Shown here piece after piece: positions 45,684 to 56,818 of a stretch of 64,000 bases of DNA. Numbering within the stretch: position 1 is the first letter of the stretch; the number at the start of each line of letters is the position of its first letter. The stretch is from Viridothelium virens. Its lineage: Eukaryota; Ascomycota; Dothideomycetes; Trypetheliales; Trypetheliaceae. The translations under genes and the position numbers were made by a program. Under the pieces are notes generated by a model. The model was not told where the DNA came from and made no database searches. It saw only the letters and a program-made list of their open reading frames with translations. Where the stretch lies: the NCBI GenBank assembly GCA_010094025.1, contig ML991799.1:1-64000 (forward strand). Reading direction: 5' to 3'.

Positions 45684-46652
45684 ATGGCGGCCGTTCGCGA
45701 GAAACTCAGTCATGAGGAACGAACAGCGGCAGAGCCACGGGAGGACGGCCTGCATCCTGTCAAACTGAACAGAATTGAGCAAGTTAACGAATCAATCCGC
45801 TTGCTGAGGCTGAGCGTATTGGATCATCAACGAGGTGTCAAGGTTCGTTTGCGATCGTGAATTCAGTTCTCCGCGTCGTATGACTGCGACACGGACAGAA
45901 GCAGTTGTTGATGAACGGATCTTTTAGTAAAGTTCTTACCAGGACAATGGCTTGATATTTTCATTCCGGGACTTCCTAAAGCAGGCGGCTTTACGATTAC
46001 CTCCATTCCGAGGGATGCGGAGCCCGTTGGGGAGAACGCAGATAAAGCAGATGGTAGGCCTTACCTCGAGCTTGCTGTACAAAATTCGCCCAAGAACCCT
46101 CCTGCAGCACGGCTGTGGCGACCATCGGACGAGATTCTAGGGACGCAACTGGTAGTGCGGGTTGGAGGAAGTTTTGTCTTCCCACCGCTGGGCGTGCCAC
46201 CGCAGTTTGTAAAGAGACTGGTCATCATCGCAGGTGGAGTGGGCATAAATCCGCTCATTTCAATTCTCGCGCATCTGCATTACACAAATACCATGCCGCC
46301 GAGTGTACAATTTCTATATTCGACAAAAATCGGACAGCCTTCACCCAAACTAGAAGATGTACTGTTTTTGGATCGACTTCGTTCGATACTGAAAGGCAAT
46401 GAAGACCGTATGCGACTATCGTTGTTCATTACTGGCCAAAGGCTCGAACTGGAAACGGGGTCAGGCATAGACTTGCACTATCGTCGTATTGGACAACATG
46501 ATCTAAGGGAAGCCTTGGGTCCGGTCTCTGAAAGGAGGAATGCCTTTTGCTATGTTTGTGGTCCTCAAGGCATGACAGATGAATTAGTGGCACGAGTACG
46601 AAATGAAGACAGCGTTGTACCCGATCAAGTGCTTTGCGAGAAGTGGTGGTGA
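45684..46652 (+). CDS. OXNAD1-like NAD(P)H-binding oxidoreductase
   Basis: Predicted 292-residue ferredoxin-reductase-type protein in two exons (45684-45842 and 45933-46652) across a 90-base intron; the join gives GVKFLPGQWLDIFIPG. The FAD-binding barrel is marked by GGFTITSIPRDAEP, and the NAD(P)H domain by VIIAGGVGINPLISILAHL and the terminal CYVCGPQGMTDEL. The motif GGVGINPL is typical of OXNAD1 proteins, whose substrate is unknown. No signal peptide; mitochondrial import is possible but not evident. The in-frame ATG at 45594 would add 30 basic residues, conceivably a mitochondrial presequence. I chose 45684 (MAAVREKLSHEERTAAEPR) because relatives start just before the ERTAAEPR motif. Confidence 0.88.
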
Positions 46653-46898
46653 TCCAACAATCACTACATGAACTGAAACCGTCGAAAAAAACTGCGGACT
46701 CAAAGCCTTTCTCCACGCTGCTGAGCGCAAGCTAAGCTCCTTTTTCCTGTTCTCCTCCTCGTGTTACTAGATGGAATATCCGTTTGCTCAAGTCTTCACA
46801 TCGAGATTGAGGGATGTGTTGCATCTGTACGTAGAGTATGGCTCTTCCATCCAGGCCACAGTCAGGATTAATTGAGGGGAGATTTATCCTGTCCTGCA

Positions 46899-48415
46899 CT
46901 AGTCATAGGTCATCTTCCTCCAAACTCCAAGAAATCCTCCGCCTGTAACTCTTTCCCCAACCTTGGGCCTGCACACCATTACATATTCTTGGTCCCGGTT
47001 CTTTGAATCCTGAGATTGTTCATCATCACGCTCTCCCATTTCCGGGGGTACAGATTCCGAGTCTCCTGACTCGGCGCCATCCCCATTGCTCTCAATTGCT
47101 GCGTTGCTTTCAGTCGAGTCCACCTGCTGAACGCGCCTTTCCATGACTTTAGTTTTCACCGCCCTCACGTCCCAGGTCCTACCTTCTGATTTACCTGACT
47201 CAAGCTCTACGACTCGATCCAGCATCAACGGTAACCTCTCCGCTTTGACACGCTCGACGCATTGAACAATCTGCGTGATGCTAGGGTTGAATACGACAAG
47301 CATGCCATTGGGCTGAAGCACGTCTGCCACTGTTGATAGGTGAATATGAGCACTCGGAAGATCGAGAATTGCATGCGAAAGGAAGGATTTTGTTGTCTCC
47401 CCCTCTGGAGACGTTGATGCTCTTATGTTGTCAACGCCAGAGTCTTGTCGAGAGGTTACCTGATCGGTAACCCAGTCTGGCAAATCCCCAGTGTAGAAGT
47501 CTATATCTCCATAGTACATCCCACGTCGGAAGTTGCGGACAACTTTTTTAGCATCCCTTGAGTGTTTGGGCGAGATATCAAGTGTATGCAGAATAGCGCG
47601 CCGAGATAGCTTCCATTGATTGAAGGAGTCCAGCGCTTCTTGATCCTCTAGATCCGAGGTATTCGAGGATGTGTTTTGTTCTCCATTAGTTTCACTATCT
47701 TCAATGCTCAGATCATTCTTGCTGGTCTTCAGCGAAGCTTGGCCGAGACGCGGAATTTCGGGGGGCGAAGTATTGGCGCCATGTATGGCTCGGGCGAGGT
47801 AAAGTGTCAACGCTCCATGCCCGGTCCCTGCTTCCAAAATCTCCAGGGTGCCATCTTGTGGATACTGTTGTCCAGGGGTAGCTAAATGGATGTCAAGGAG
47901 CGATACTATAAGATTTGCATCTCCGGGGTATATCTACAGTACCATAGGCGTTAGCCTCCAATTGCGGTTGCACCAACCTGAAATCATGCAGCAAAAAATG
48001 AAATGAAGAAGTCAACCTACAGGGGTCACGACGCGAGGCGTGAGGCTCGTATATTCGCCTAAGGTTGGGTCATGTATGCGAAACTCGACCGCAGAATTCG
48101 AACGGGCTACGTCTCGAACGCGGGCGCCGATAATTTGAGAATGCGATACTGAACCTCTGTGTGTCGGAGTGACAGCATCCTTCCGCAGTGGCTTCGTCAA
48201 GATTGGTCTGCTGGAGGCATCGTGTTTCTGACGCAGGAGTACGATGTCACCTTCTGCAAAATCATTAGCTTTGCCTTGAAGGGCATATGGATGCGACACA
48301 CAAAAACTTTACCTTGGTAAACTTGATGACTGTACCAGCGATTGAGATTGTGAGATACTGCAGCGCGTGAAGCTCGTAAGCAAGAAATGCCAGAGGAAAA
48401 CTTCATTCGGTGCAA
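46899..48415 (-). CDS. Mitochondrial TRM61-like tRNA (adenine-N1) methyltransferase
   Basis: Predicted 456-residue SAM-dependent methyltransferase in three exons: 48415-48313, 48253-48021 and 47933-46899. It likely makes m1A in tRNA within mitochondria. The first exon reads like a presequence (MHRMKFSSGISCLRASRAAV, Arg/Ser-rich, no acids). Next are EGDIVLLRQK and the GCD14-family entry PRVVTPIYPGDANLIVSLLD. SAM motif I is LEILEAGTGHGALTLYLARA. An acidic insert of about 50 residues precedes LDISPKHSRDAKKVV and the family-specific FRRGMYYGDIDFY. DLPSAHIHLSTVADVLQPNG completes the fold. The last 90 residues are acidic and low in complexity before a final CRPKVGERVTGGGFLGVW. Length and insert are typical of fungal members distinct from nuclear TRM61. 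It converges on OXNAD with 246 bases between. Confidence 0.88.
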
Positions 48416-48743
48416 AAATGGAGTTGTGTCTCGCGCGAGGGTCGAAGTGCGGTTTGAGTTGCCCAGATTCGCTTTTCAGACCCTTGGATCTGGAACAACG
48501 TCAGGACGTGGCTTTCGACTCCACATCCCTTCGAACGGTCCAACCAATCCCTCGCGCTGCTTTCTCAGATGCTGCAAGGGCGCATTACCAGAGCTGCAGA
48601 ATAAAATGTCTTCTCGGACAGAATGAATCCAGGCCACTGAGGAACGCAAGCTGGCACCTAGCTGCAATCCGCTGCGAGCGGGCAGCTTTCCGGCAAGATG
48701 ACTCGAAGAATCGTGGGTATCCTCCGTCACCGCGGTATTTATC
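48416..48743. promoter_or_regulatory. Divergent promoter between TRM61-like and DCR2-like genes
   Basis: 328 bases separate the two start codons. Short plus-strand frames cross it but have no protein character. No specific site called. Confidence 0.5.
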
Positions 48744-50475
48744 TTGCTGAAAATGCTTTCGCAGGTTCGAACAGTCATCCAAGTCGGCACGCTTGCTACA
48801 ATTTTGCTATTTTTTGCGTATCTACTTGACAATCGATATCGTGTGCTGCCCACTTCCATCCATAATCAGATACCTTCTCACCATCCTGGCCTAATCGTTA
48901 CCGATATCAATGTCAAAACGTGTTCATCCCTCAATGTCTTTTCCTCGTGCGCACCAGATTCGGACCAATGGCAGATGATAGATAAAGAGCTCTACCTGGG
49001 TAGCATCTGGTTCTCGAAGGCGTACGTCTACGTACTACGTATGAAGGAGGAGGAACTCGGGCACGGTGACAAAGTTGTCCTTGATGTACGAATTAGTCGT
49101 CTCGATCCGGCACTGACAGATAAAACCGAGTCTAGAGAAAAATGGGAATCTCGAAATGGAGGAATATGGTTAAAAAGATCGGCCAAGCATGCGGACAGCG
49201 ATTCGAAGGATGCCGTGACCGCGGTCGACATTCTCTTCGGAGCCGATGCTGTAGAACCTCGGCTAGGCTGGGAGGTCAAGGACCTTCCACTTCTTCTTGA
49301 TACTGCTGGCGAGACCCAGGAATCCCGACTCACTGTCCGGAGGGGACAGCCCGTCAAAATCGAAAAGGTCGTTCCTCGAATACGAAAGGATGGCAAATTC
49401 AAAATTATGCAAGCAGCTGATTTGCACCTCAGCACGGGATTTGGAACTTGCAGGGACACTGATCCAGATGGAAAGGACGGAAACAGATGTGACGCAGATA
49501 CCAAGACGCTCGAATTTGTTGGAAGGCTGTTGGACGAAGAAAAGCCAGATCTTGTGGTATTGAGCGGTGACCAGGTCAATGGGGAAACAGCACCTGATGC
49601 CCAAAGCGTAAGGCCTTTTCGTTGGCATTTTACCTATTTCATGCCTCTATTTTTATGCAACTGACCCGTCTGTATGAGCCTAGGCTATCTTCAAATTTGC
49701 CGAGCTCTTCATCCAGCGTCGTATACCCTATGCTGCGATATTCGGCAATCATGACGACGAAGGATCTCTACCTCGCACAGCTCAGATGGAGATCCTTCAG
49801 GGTTTACCTTATTCGCTTTCCGAGGCTGGTTCTAATACGATCGACGGGGTTGGAAATTACTTTGTAGAAGTTCTTGCGCCAGGACATTCACAACATTCCG
49901 CTTTGACGCTTTATCTTCTCGATACTCACAGCTATTCTCCCGATGAAGCCCACTACAAAGGCTACGATTGGATCAAGCCTAATCAGATCAAATGGTTTAA
50001 GGACACTGCATCTACACTGAAGAGAGACCACAGTAAATATTCGCTAATTCATCTTGATATGGCGTTTATCCATATCCCAATTCCGGAGTATACCGATCAA
50101 AACGCCATCCGAGTAGGACAGTACAGGGAGCCACCGACTGCGCCGACATTCAATTCTGGCTTTAAAAACGCACTTGTGGAGCATGGTGTTATGGTTGTCA
50201 GTTGCGGACACGACCATGTCAACGACTACTGTGCTCTGTCTCAGTCTCTCGAGTCTCAGAAACCAGAGCTCTGGATGTGTTACGCGGGTGGGTCTGGATA
50301 CGGTGGGTACGGCGGTTGGGGTGGATACGATCGTCGGCTGAGGTTCTTTGAACTGGATACTGATGAAGCGCGTATCACCACATGGAAGCGGGTTGAGAGC
50401 AAGGATGGAGATGAGAGAAAAAAGAAACTCGATCGGCAGATCATTGTTGACGGCGGGAAGGTCGTGAATGACTGA
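48744..50475 (+). CDS. DCR2-like calcineurin-type phosphoesterase
   Basis: Predicted 551-residue membrane-anchored metallophosphatase in two exons (48744-49607 and 49684-50475). The 76-base intron splits the metal-binding domain between AQS and AIFKFAEL. An N-terminal anchor helix (VGTLATILLFFAYLL) precedes a luminal or cytosolic arm. Metal motifs appear in order: KIMQAADLHLS, VVLSGDQVNG, IFGNHDDEGS, LIHLDMAF and VVSCGHDHVNDY, matching the D-x-H / GDxxx / GNHD / GHxH pattern. A Gly/Tyr-rich stretch (GGSGYGGYGGWGGY) and a charged tail end it. The relatives Dcr2 and Sia1 of yeast act in cell-cycle start and in plasma-membrane ATPase control; which role applies here is open. The ATG at 48753 (MLSQ) could be used instead of 48744. 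Confidence 0.92.
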
Positions 50476-50991
50476 ATTCAGTGTACTAACAGGGGAAACG
50501 CAATTTGGGCCGGCGTTCTGACGTTCTGTAATGGCGGCTATAGTCCAGGAGGTAGAACATGCTCCCGGGCGGCACTGACTTGCTTGATGGAGGCTGAGCA
50601 TGGCGTTTAGGAGCACAAGAGCTCGCATGATATCAGGACTTTTGATGCCTCTCGCACTTTGTGTGTAAACGCTAGCAGTCGATCTTGCGACATCTGTATT
50701 AGAATGCGTCTCTCTTCAAGTTGAGATTTGTTTCGATTCTTGTAAGCCTTTGACCAGGAATCTGTCCCAGTGATGTCTCTACAAGGATCTTGGCTTCAAT
50801 TCTTACTCCACCTGCCCACCTGCAATTCTCCGACAGTCTCTTGGGAGCGGGCCGAGCCGAAGGCGCACCAGGCGCCTTCACGTCATTCAACGGTCTCCAC
50901 GGTGCTCCGTTGGCTCCTTTCCGTCATTCCGAAATCATTCTTAGTCTCGATTTGTTGTTGACCCCACTAGATTCAGATATCGTTAGGCAAA
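50476..50991. other. Intergenic gap of 516 bases
   Basis: 3' end of the phosphoesterase gene and promoter of the next plus-strand gene. No gene supported. Confidence 0.55.
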
Positions 50992-51978
50992 ATGGCAAAG
51001 CCCACGGTCGGGATCCTTTCCATTGGAGATATGGGTGTTGGCATTGCCAGACTACTACTAGCGAATAATTATCATGTAGTGACGAGTGTCTCTAGTCGGA
51101 GGTATCCAGCTTCCTTTGTGATTACAGCTCTAGATTTTAACTGATGCGGTCGAGCTAGTGAAGCTACCAAAGAGCGAGCGCAAAAAGCTAACATAGCCTT
51201 GGTGGAGAAGGACGGAGATCTCGTCGACCAGGCGGATTATATTCTCTCGATCGTTCCTCCCCGTGATGCTCTCGCAACGGCACGCCGCATCGCTTTTGCC
51301 AAGATTGAGCTAGAGAAGCGAAAACAGCCGCTTTATTATGTCGATCTCAATGCCATTGCCCCTCGAAGTTCCCGTCAGATTGCCGACATCTTCCAGCCTT
51401 TCACGGAGCATGTCAGATTTATTGATGGCGGGATTATTGGAGGTCCGCCAGCTCCCAAACCGGACTCTCCCGGGGAATGGAGAAAGCCAAGTCTAGTCGT
51501 CTCTGGTCCGCATTCTCTTCATGATGATCGGTCAGGCCATGGAGCAAGCCTGGCTTCGATTCTCAATATGAGGCACATTGCCAACGAGATTGGCCCGGCG
51601 AGCGGATTGAAGATGTGCTTTGCAAGCACGACCAAAGGTCCCACTGCTATAGCTATCCAGTCATTCACCACCGCCTCCAGGCTTGGTGTCCTTGACGAGC
51701 TGAGAGCACATTTAAGTAACTATAGCCCTATGACAGGACAGCTTGCTGAAGCAGGGGTCAAAGGGATGCCTTCCAAGGCCTATAGATGGGTGGAAGAGAT
51801 GCGGCAGATTGGAGAAACATTTGAAGTTGATGGAGGGTGGGGAAGTGAGACAGCCATCTTTCCAGGTGCAGCAGCATTGTACGAGTTCGTGGCAAGCGTA
51901 GAAGGTTTGGGAGGAGAGAAAGGGTCAGAAGTCGAGGAAGTGGTTCATGGCTTGACGACGAAGCTAAAGAAGGAGTAA
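50992..51978 (+). CDS. 6-phosphogluconate-dehydrogenase-like NAD(P)-binding protein
   Basis: Predicted 309-residue dehydrogenase of the beta-hydroxyacid type in two exons (50992-51101 and 51159-51978) joined through AG/T GAA to give SSRRSEATKERA. The N-terminal Rossmann fold begins VGILSIGDMGVGIARLLLAN, then ADYILSIVPPRDAL. FIDGGIIGGPPAP is the substrate-binding motif, and the C-terminal helical domain contains MCFASTTKGPTAIAIQSF, with Lys at the place used in catalysis by the family, followed by a DUF1932-like region. Length is normal. The substrate is unknown; a small hydroxyacid or 6-phosphogluconate analogue is likely. No signal peptide, so cytosolic. Confidence 0.88.
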
Positions 51979-52712
51979 TGGTCCTCGACAGGGCACTAAG
52001 GTAACTTGTCATGTAGTCCACAATGATCATTCCGCACGTGCAATACCTTGCAGGTCTTTTACCTATGATACTTTTCCGCTTCGGGATGAGAAAGTTGAAT
52101 GGTCATGAAAGCGAGTGCACGCAGAATGTAATTTGTTGATAGTGATTCTTTAGCAGGAAGACGCTGAAGCAAATAGTCCAGGCTTTGCAATGTTAGCCTC
52201 GGTGAATGAAGAGATCGAGGCTGGGAAGCTGAGGAGACCATTCAGAATTCGGTCTTGCTCGCCTAAAGCAGAGAAGTTTCCTGAATGTGAAACGTGTTTA
52301 TTCATAAAGTCGGTGTCAAGACAGGCCGAAACTTTTTTTCGTGCAGCGGGGCACGCGAGCCTTCCTCGAGAGTAACACTTCAACCCGCCTCTTTTAGCCA
52401 TCACAAAGACTTCTCCCAGACACCCGCCCTAGACGAAGAAGTTCCTGACCAAAGCGAACACTTACTATGGCTCTTTAAGTCTTTATTCTCAAGCCGTCCT
52501 CACCATGTCTCGGTAGCGAGAGCCACCTCACAGTATGCTGTCAGGAATGCGTACCACTTACCTCCCATCGGTTACATAACCACACAAGAAAAGGGCCTCG
52601 AATTACAAGATCCATCTCAAAGAAGCCCTTACCTCAGCAAAGCTTCTCACTTCCCTTTCTATAAAAGACACACGTTATACCAGCGCGGATCAGCACTGTG
52701 TTGCTGGGTAGA
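51979..52712. other. Gap upstream of LOS1
   Basis: 734 bases with promoter function expected. A plus-strand frame at 52294-52752 overlaps the LOS1 start and lacks family character. Confidence 0.5.
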
Positions 52713-55700
52713 ATGGATGCACAGGTGCGTGACACTTTCGGACGTTGCTTGAAGATGGAACCTCCAAGGCTTCCAAATGAGTATTCTCACTGACGCAACG
52801 GCTTTTAAGGTTGAGAATGCCATTGAAATCGCCTATGACCCATATTCTGCCGGAAATCTCAAAAGTCAAGCCTTCCAATTTATCAGCCAATTACGCGAGG
52901 ACCACACCAGTTGGCAAGTCTGCCTTTCCCTCTTCACACGCTCTCCGCGAGCCTCCGAAATCGTTCGTCATGTCTCCCTGGAGGTAATAAATAACGCCGT
53001 CCAGGCAAACCGCTTGGACAGGCAAGAGCTGGTTTACATCAAAGATACACTTGTCCAATACTGGCGTGAGAATTATTCTGGAGCAGCCCCTAATGATACC
53101 CTAGATACATCGTATCTTCAGAATAAGCTCGTACAAACCGCCACGTGTCTATTCATCTGTTTGTACACAACAGAGTGGAGCTCGTTTTTTGATGATTTTC
53201 GACTCACCGCCGCCAACGACATCACTTCAATGGGGACGAATGTGGCTGGTACGATGCTTTTTCTTCGTGCTCTCAATACTGTACACGATGAGATCGCAGA
53301 TAGCCTGGTATCACGATCACCCGAGGAGTTAAAGAGGAATAATGAATTGAAAGATTTGATACGGTCTAGAGATATCGGAAACATCGCATCCTCATGGCAA
53401 GCAATACTCTCAAATTGGCGACAGATAGACTCTGAGGTCGTCGAGATATGCTTGAGAAATATCAGCAGATGGGTCAGCTGGATTGACATAAGCCTGATCG
53501 TTAACGAGAGAATTATCAATCCGCTCCTCGAGATCGCAGGCCAACCGGAAAACGCTTCAGCCAAGGGAAGCGAAGCGGCCGTCCAAAATTTCAACGCCGT
53601 CGACACGTTTTCGGAGATTGTGGCTAAGAAGATGCGACCTCAAGATAAGCTTCAGATGATCAATGTCCTTAGTATTGATATGATTGTACAGAAGCTCATT
53701 GCAAGCCCCGCGTTATCAGAGCTTCGGTCGACCTCTCAGTACGACATCGATCTAGCGGAGTCGGTCGCGAAGCTCGTTAACAACACCGTCTTTGATATTG
53801 TCAAGATTCTTGATGCGGACGACGTTGACACCGAGACAAGAGCTAAGGCGGATGAGATGCTGCAAGCTTTCATCCCGCATCTCCTTAGATTCTTCAGCGA
53901 CCAATTCGACGAACTCTGCTCAATGGTGATCCCTTCCTTGACGGATTTACTGACCTTCTACCGAAAAATCGTCAAGAATAGAGGAAGTCTACCTCAACAT
54001 CATGCTGCGATGATGCCGCCGATCATCAGTGCTATCATTGCAAAGATGAAATACGATGAAACGTCCACCTGGGGAGAAGAAGATCAGGAGACGGATGAAG
54101 CCGAATTTCAAGACCTTCGAAAGAAACTTCACGTGCTTCAGCAGACTGCTGCTACAATTGATGAAACTTTGTGCATCGATATCTTTGGGAACATTGTCCG
54201 CGATGCTTTTGCAAGGTATCGGAATAGAGACAGTCAGATTACCTGGAGAGATCTCGATCTTGCACTGCATGAAATGTACCTCTTCGGAGAACTTGCTGTC
54301 AAGAACGGGGGCTTGTACCAAAAACACAAGCCATCATCATTAGCATCAGAGCGCCTAATCGAAATGATGGTGAACATGATAGAATCGGGTAGCTACTTCG
54401 CAATTCTTGAGCATTAAATAATCTGCTAACATGACATGAACAGAGCTTGCTTCGTATCCGCATCCTGCTATTCAGCTTCAATACATGGAGATCTGTGTTC
54501 GGTACTGCTCGTTTTTCGAGCATCATACGCATCTCATACCCCATACACTTGAGAGCTTCGTTCGGTTCGTGCACAGTGACCATATCAAAGTCCGAACTCG
54601 ATCATGGTACCTCTTTCATCGATACATTCGGCATTTGAGGGCGCAATTAGGCAATGTTTCCGAAACAATCATTAACGCCATCAAGGATCTTTTATCTTTC
54701 TACGCGGAGCTCCCTCAAGAATCGGCTGACGACGATATGTCTTCAGAAGAAAATGACCAGTCAGCAGATGCTGTATTCACCAGTCGGCTCTACCTTTTCG
54801 AAGCTGTCGGATGCATTGCATCGGCGCCATCCGTACCCGTGCAGCGGAAGGTGCTGTACGCGCAATTAGTCATGAGCCCTCTCTTTACGGATATCGAGCA
54901 ACACATAGAGCCTGCCAAAGCTGGTGACCAGCGAGCGGTGCTTCAGGTCCACCACGACATCATGGCGTTAGGGACATTGGCTAGGGGCTACTCGGACTGG
55001 AACCCGAATGTTGCTTCAAGTGGACCACCTCCAGCCCCTGAGGTATCACAAGAATTCTTGAAAGCCGCGGAGGCTATCCTTCTCGCGCTCGAGACCCTCA
55101 AATCATCCATGGATGCCCGCTCAGCAGCAAGATTCGCATTTTCTCGTCTGATCGGCGTCCTAGGGGCTAGAGTCCTCGAACAGCTGCCTCGATGGATAGA
55201 CGGTATTCTTGCACAAAGCTCTACTAAGGACGAAATCGCAACCTTCCTGAGATTATTGGATCAAGTTGTGTTCGGCTTCAAGACAGAGATCTATGCAATC
55301 CTCGATTCCCTCCTCACTCCTCTGCTCCAGAGAGTTTTTGCCGGGCTGGCCGAACCGACTACCGGCACTGACGATGAGATTCAACTCGTTGAACTCAAGC
55401 GAGAATACCTGAATTTTCTACTAATTGTTCTCCACAATGATCTCGCAGCAGTTTTTATCAGTTCTAGTCAGTCCTTCATTCCCTACAGTAATATCACAAT
55501 TAGCTGACGAATGATACTTGTAGCAAACCAACCCATTTTCGACACAATCATTACTACGCTCGAGCACTTCTCCCGCGACTCCAACGATTACTCTACCGCC
55601 CGTCTGGCACTTTCGGTTGTCGACCGTATGTGTCTGACCTGGGGTGGACCTGACGTCTCCTCATCATATTCTAAACCGAATACAACACAACCCAAAGCTA

Positions 55701-56029
55701 CAGTCTCGAGTCCGAACTTACCTGGATTTGACAACTTCATGCTCAGCCGATTTTCCCCTTTGACATGGGCACTGCTCTCCTCTCCTTCATTCAATGCGAA
55801 AGATCCGCAAGCCCGGCAGGTGCTTGGCGAAATCGCGAACTTGCAGCAGAATATTTTGGTCAAGACTGGAGACCAGTACCTCACCTGGCTCAAGGATGTC
55901 GAGCTTAAGAATCTTGGTGTTGGACCTGACGTGGTAGAAGAATACCTGCGTGCCCTGGCTGGAATGGACATGAAGGCTTTTCGGGGGTTTCTGACCGCCT
56001 TTGTGGGAAGAGCGAGGGGTGGGAATTGA
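52713..56029 (+). CDS. LOS1: tRNA exportin (exportin-T)
   Basis: Predicted 1039-residue karyopherin that exports mature tRNA from the nucleus with Ran-GTP. Four exons: 52713-52724, 52810-54388, 54444-55466 and 55524-56029. The first encodes only MDAQ before an 85-base intron; the second continues [20 protein letters not shown], matching the family N-terminus. Importin-beta-like HEAT helices follow: [18 protein letters not shown] in the Ran-binding region, then [20 protein letters not shown]. Later landmarks are [19 protein letters not shown] and [20 protein letters not shown] at the exon 2/3 join, and [16 protein letters not shown] at exon 4. Length is near that of other fungal LOS1. The 12-base exon rests on splice signals and family fit. 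Confidence 0.96.
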
Positions 56030-56435
56030 TTCTGTTCCAAAACTATGCACATTCTGGCGCAATGCTGTGGGCGGAGTTTTGACTCAAGATATGATTCATC
56101 AATGATACCTAACATGATTGCATTTAAGGAAAGGCGTCCATGGTGACGAGATGCGTCACTTAGGAACCAGCGATGGTTGCTACTTAAGAAATAAGACTTT
56201 TTTTTTTTTTCTTTTTTTTTTAAATCGATCGTTTTGATGCAGTATTGTGTCTTCCAAAGCTTCATTCGCTTTGCCTATTATTCCCTCTGGGACTCTTCTG
56301 AGATAAGATCAATTCCGCCCTTCGTCCCCGAGTGCCAATGAAACCTGTTTCACGCCACGGTTGGACAACTTCGTTTTCGACAAATGTCAGGCAAGTTATG
56401 CTATCAGGTTCATGGCAGGAGTGGCGCGCTCTGAG
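56030..56435. other. 3' gap with poly-T tract
   Basis: Convergent transcript ends. A run of 13 T, one C and 11 T lies around 56199-56222. No gene. Confidence 0.6.
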
Positions 56436-56818
56436 TTAGTCTGCAGCACCGGGTGCCAGGAAGCCAAGGTGCGCCCACTTTTGCTATATACCAAGTCAGC
56501 AAAACTTGTTTCCTTTCTCTCCCAGTTTGAGGAACGTACCCTTTTGCGTGCCAAACTTGCACTCTGTTTGGCCTCTTCAGCAGCTCTCGCCGCTTGCTTT
56601 TGTGCTTTCCGTTCTTTTTTGCGGCGAAGCTTTTCGAGTTCCAACTCGCACTGAGGACATTTCTGCTGCAGGATTTCTTGCTCGGTCTTGAAATTACGGC
56701 ATCTCGACAAGTCGTGTGTAGTGTAGTCGGATACCTGAATGTCGTTGCAAATGTCGAAAGCAGGCGATTTGTGACATTCGTGGTCGCAGAGGTAGCGGAA
56801 AGTTCTTACGAAACACAT
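56436..56818 (-). CDS. Small Cys-rich fungal protein with coiled coil
   Basis: Predicted 108 residues in two exons (56818-56540 and 56483-56436). It begins MCFVRTFRYLCDHECHKSP, with cysteines at CDHEC, DICND and SRC, then a CPQCELELEKL pair that could bind zinc, then a Lys/Ala/Glu-rich coiled coil (KLRRKKERKAQKQAARAAEE). The intron (GTACGT to TATAG, with a GCTGACTT branch) would give the tail QKWAHLGFLAPGAAD; without splicing the frame continues to a 140-residue product ending at 56396. Short proteins starting MC-x(4-8)-C-G/D-H are frequent in ascomycetes, with no assigned function. Confidence 0.65.
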
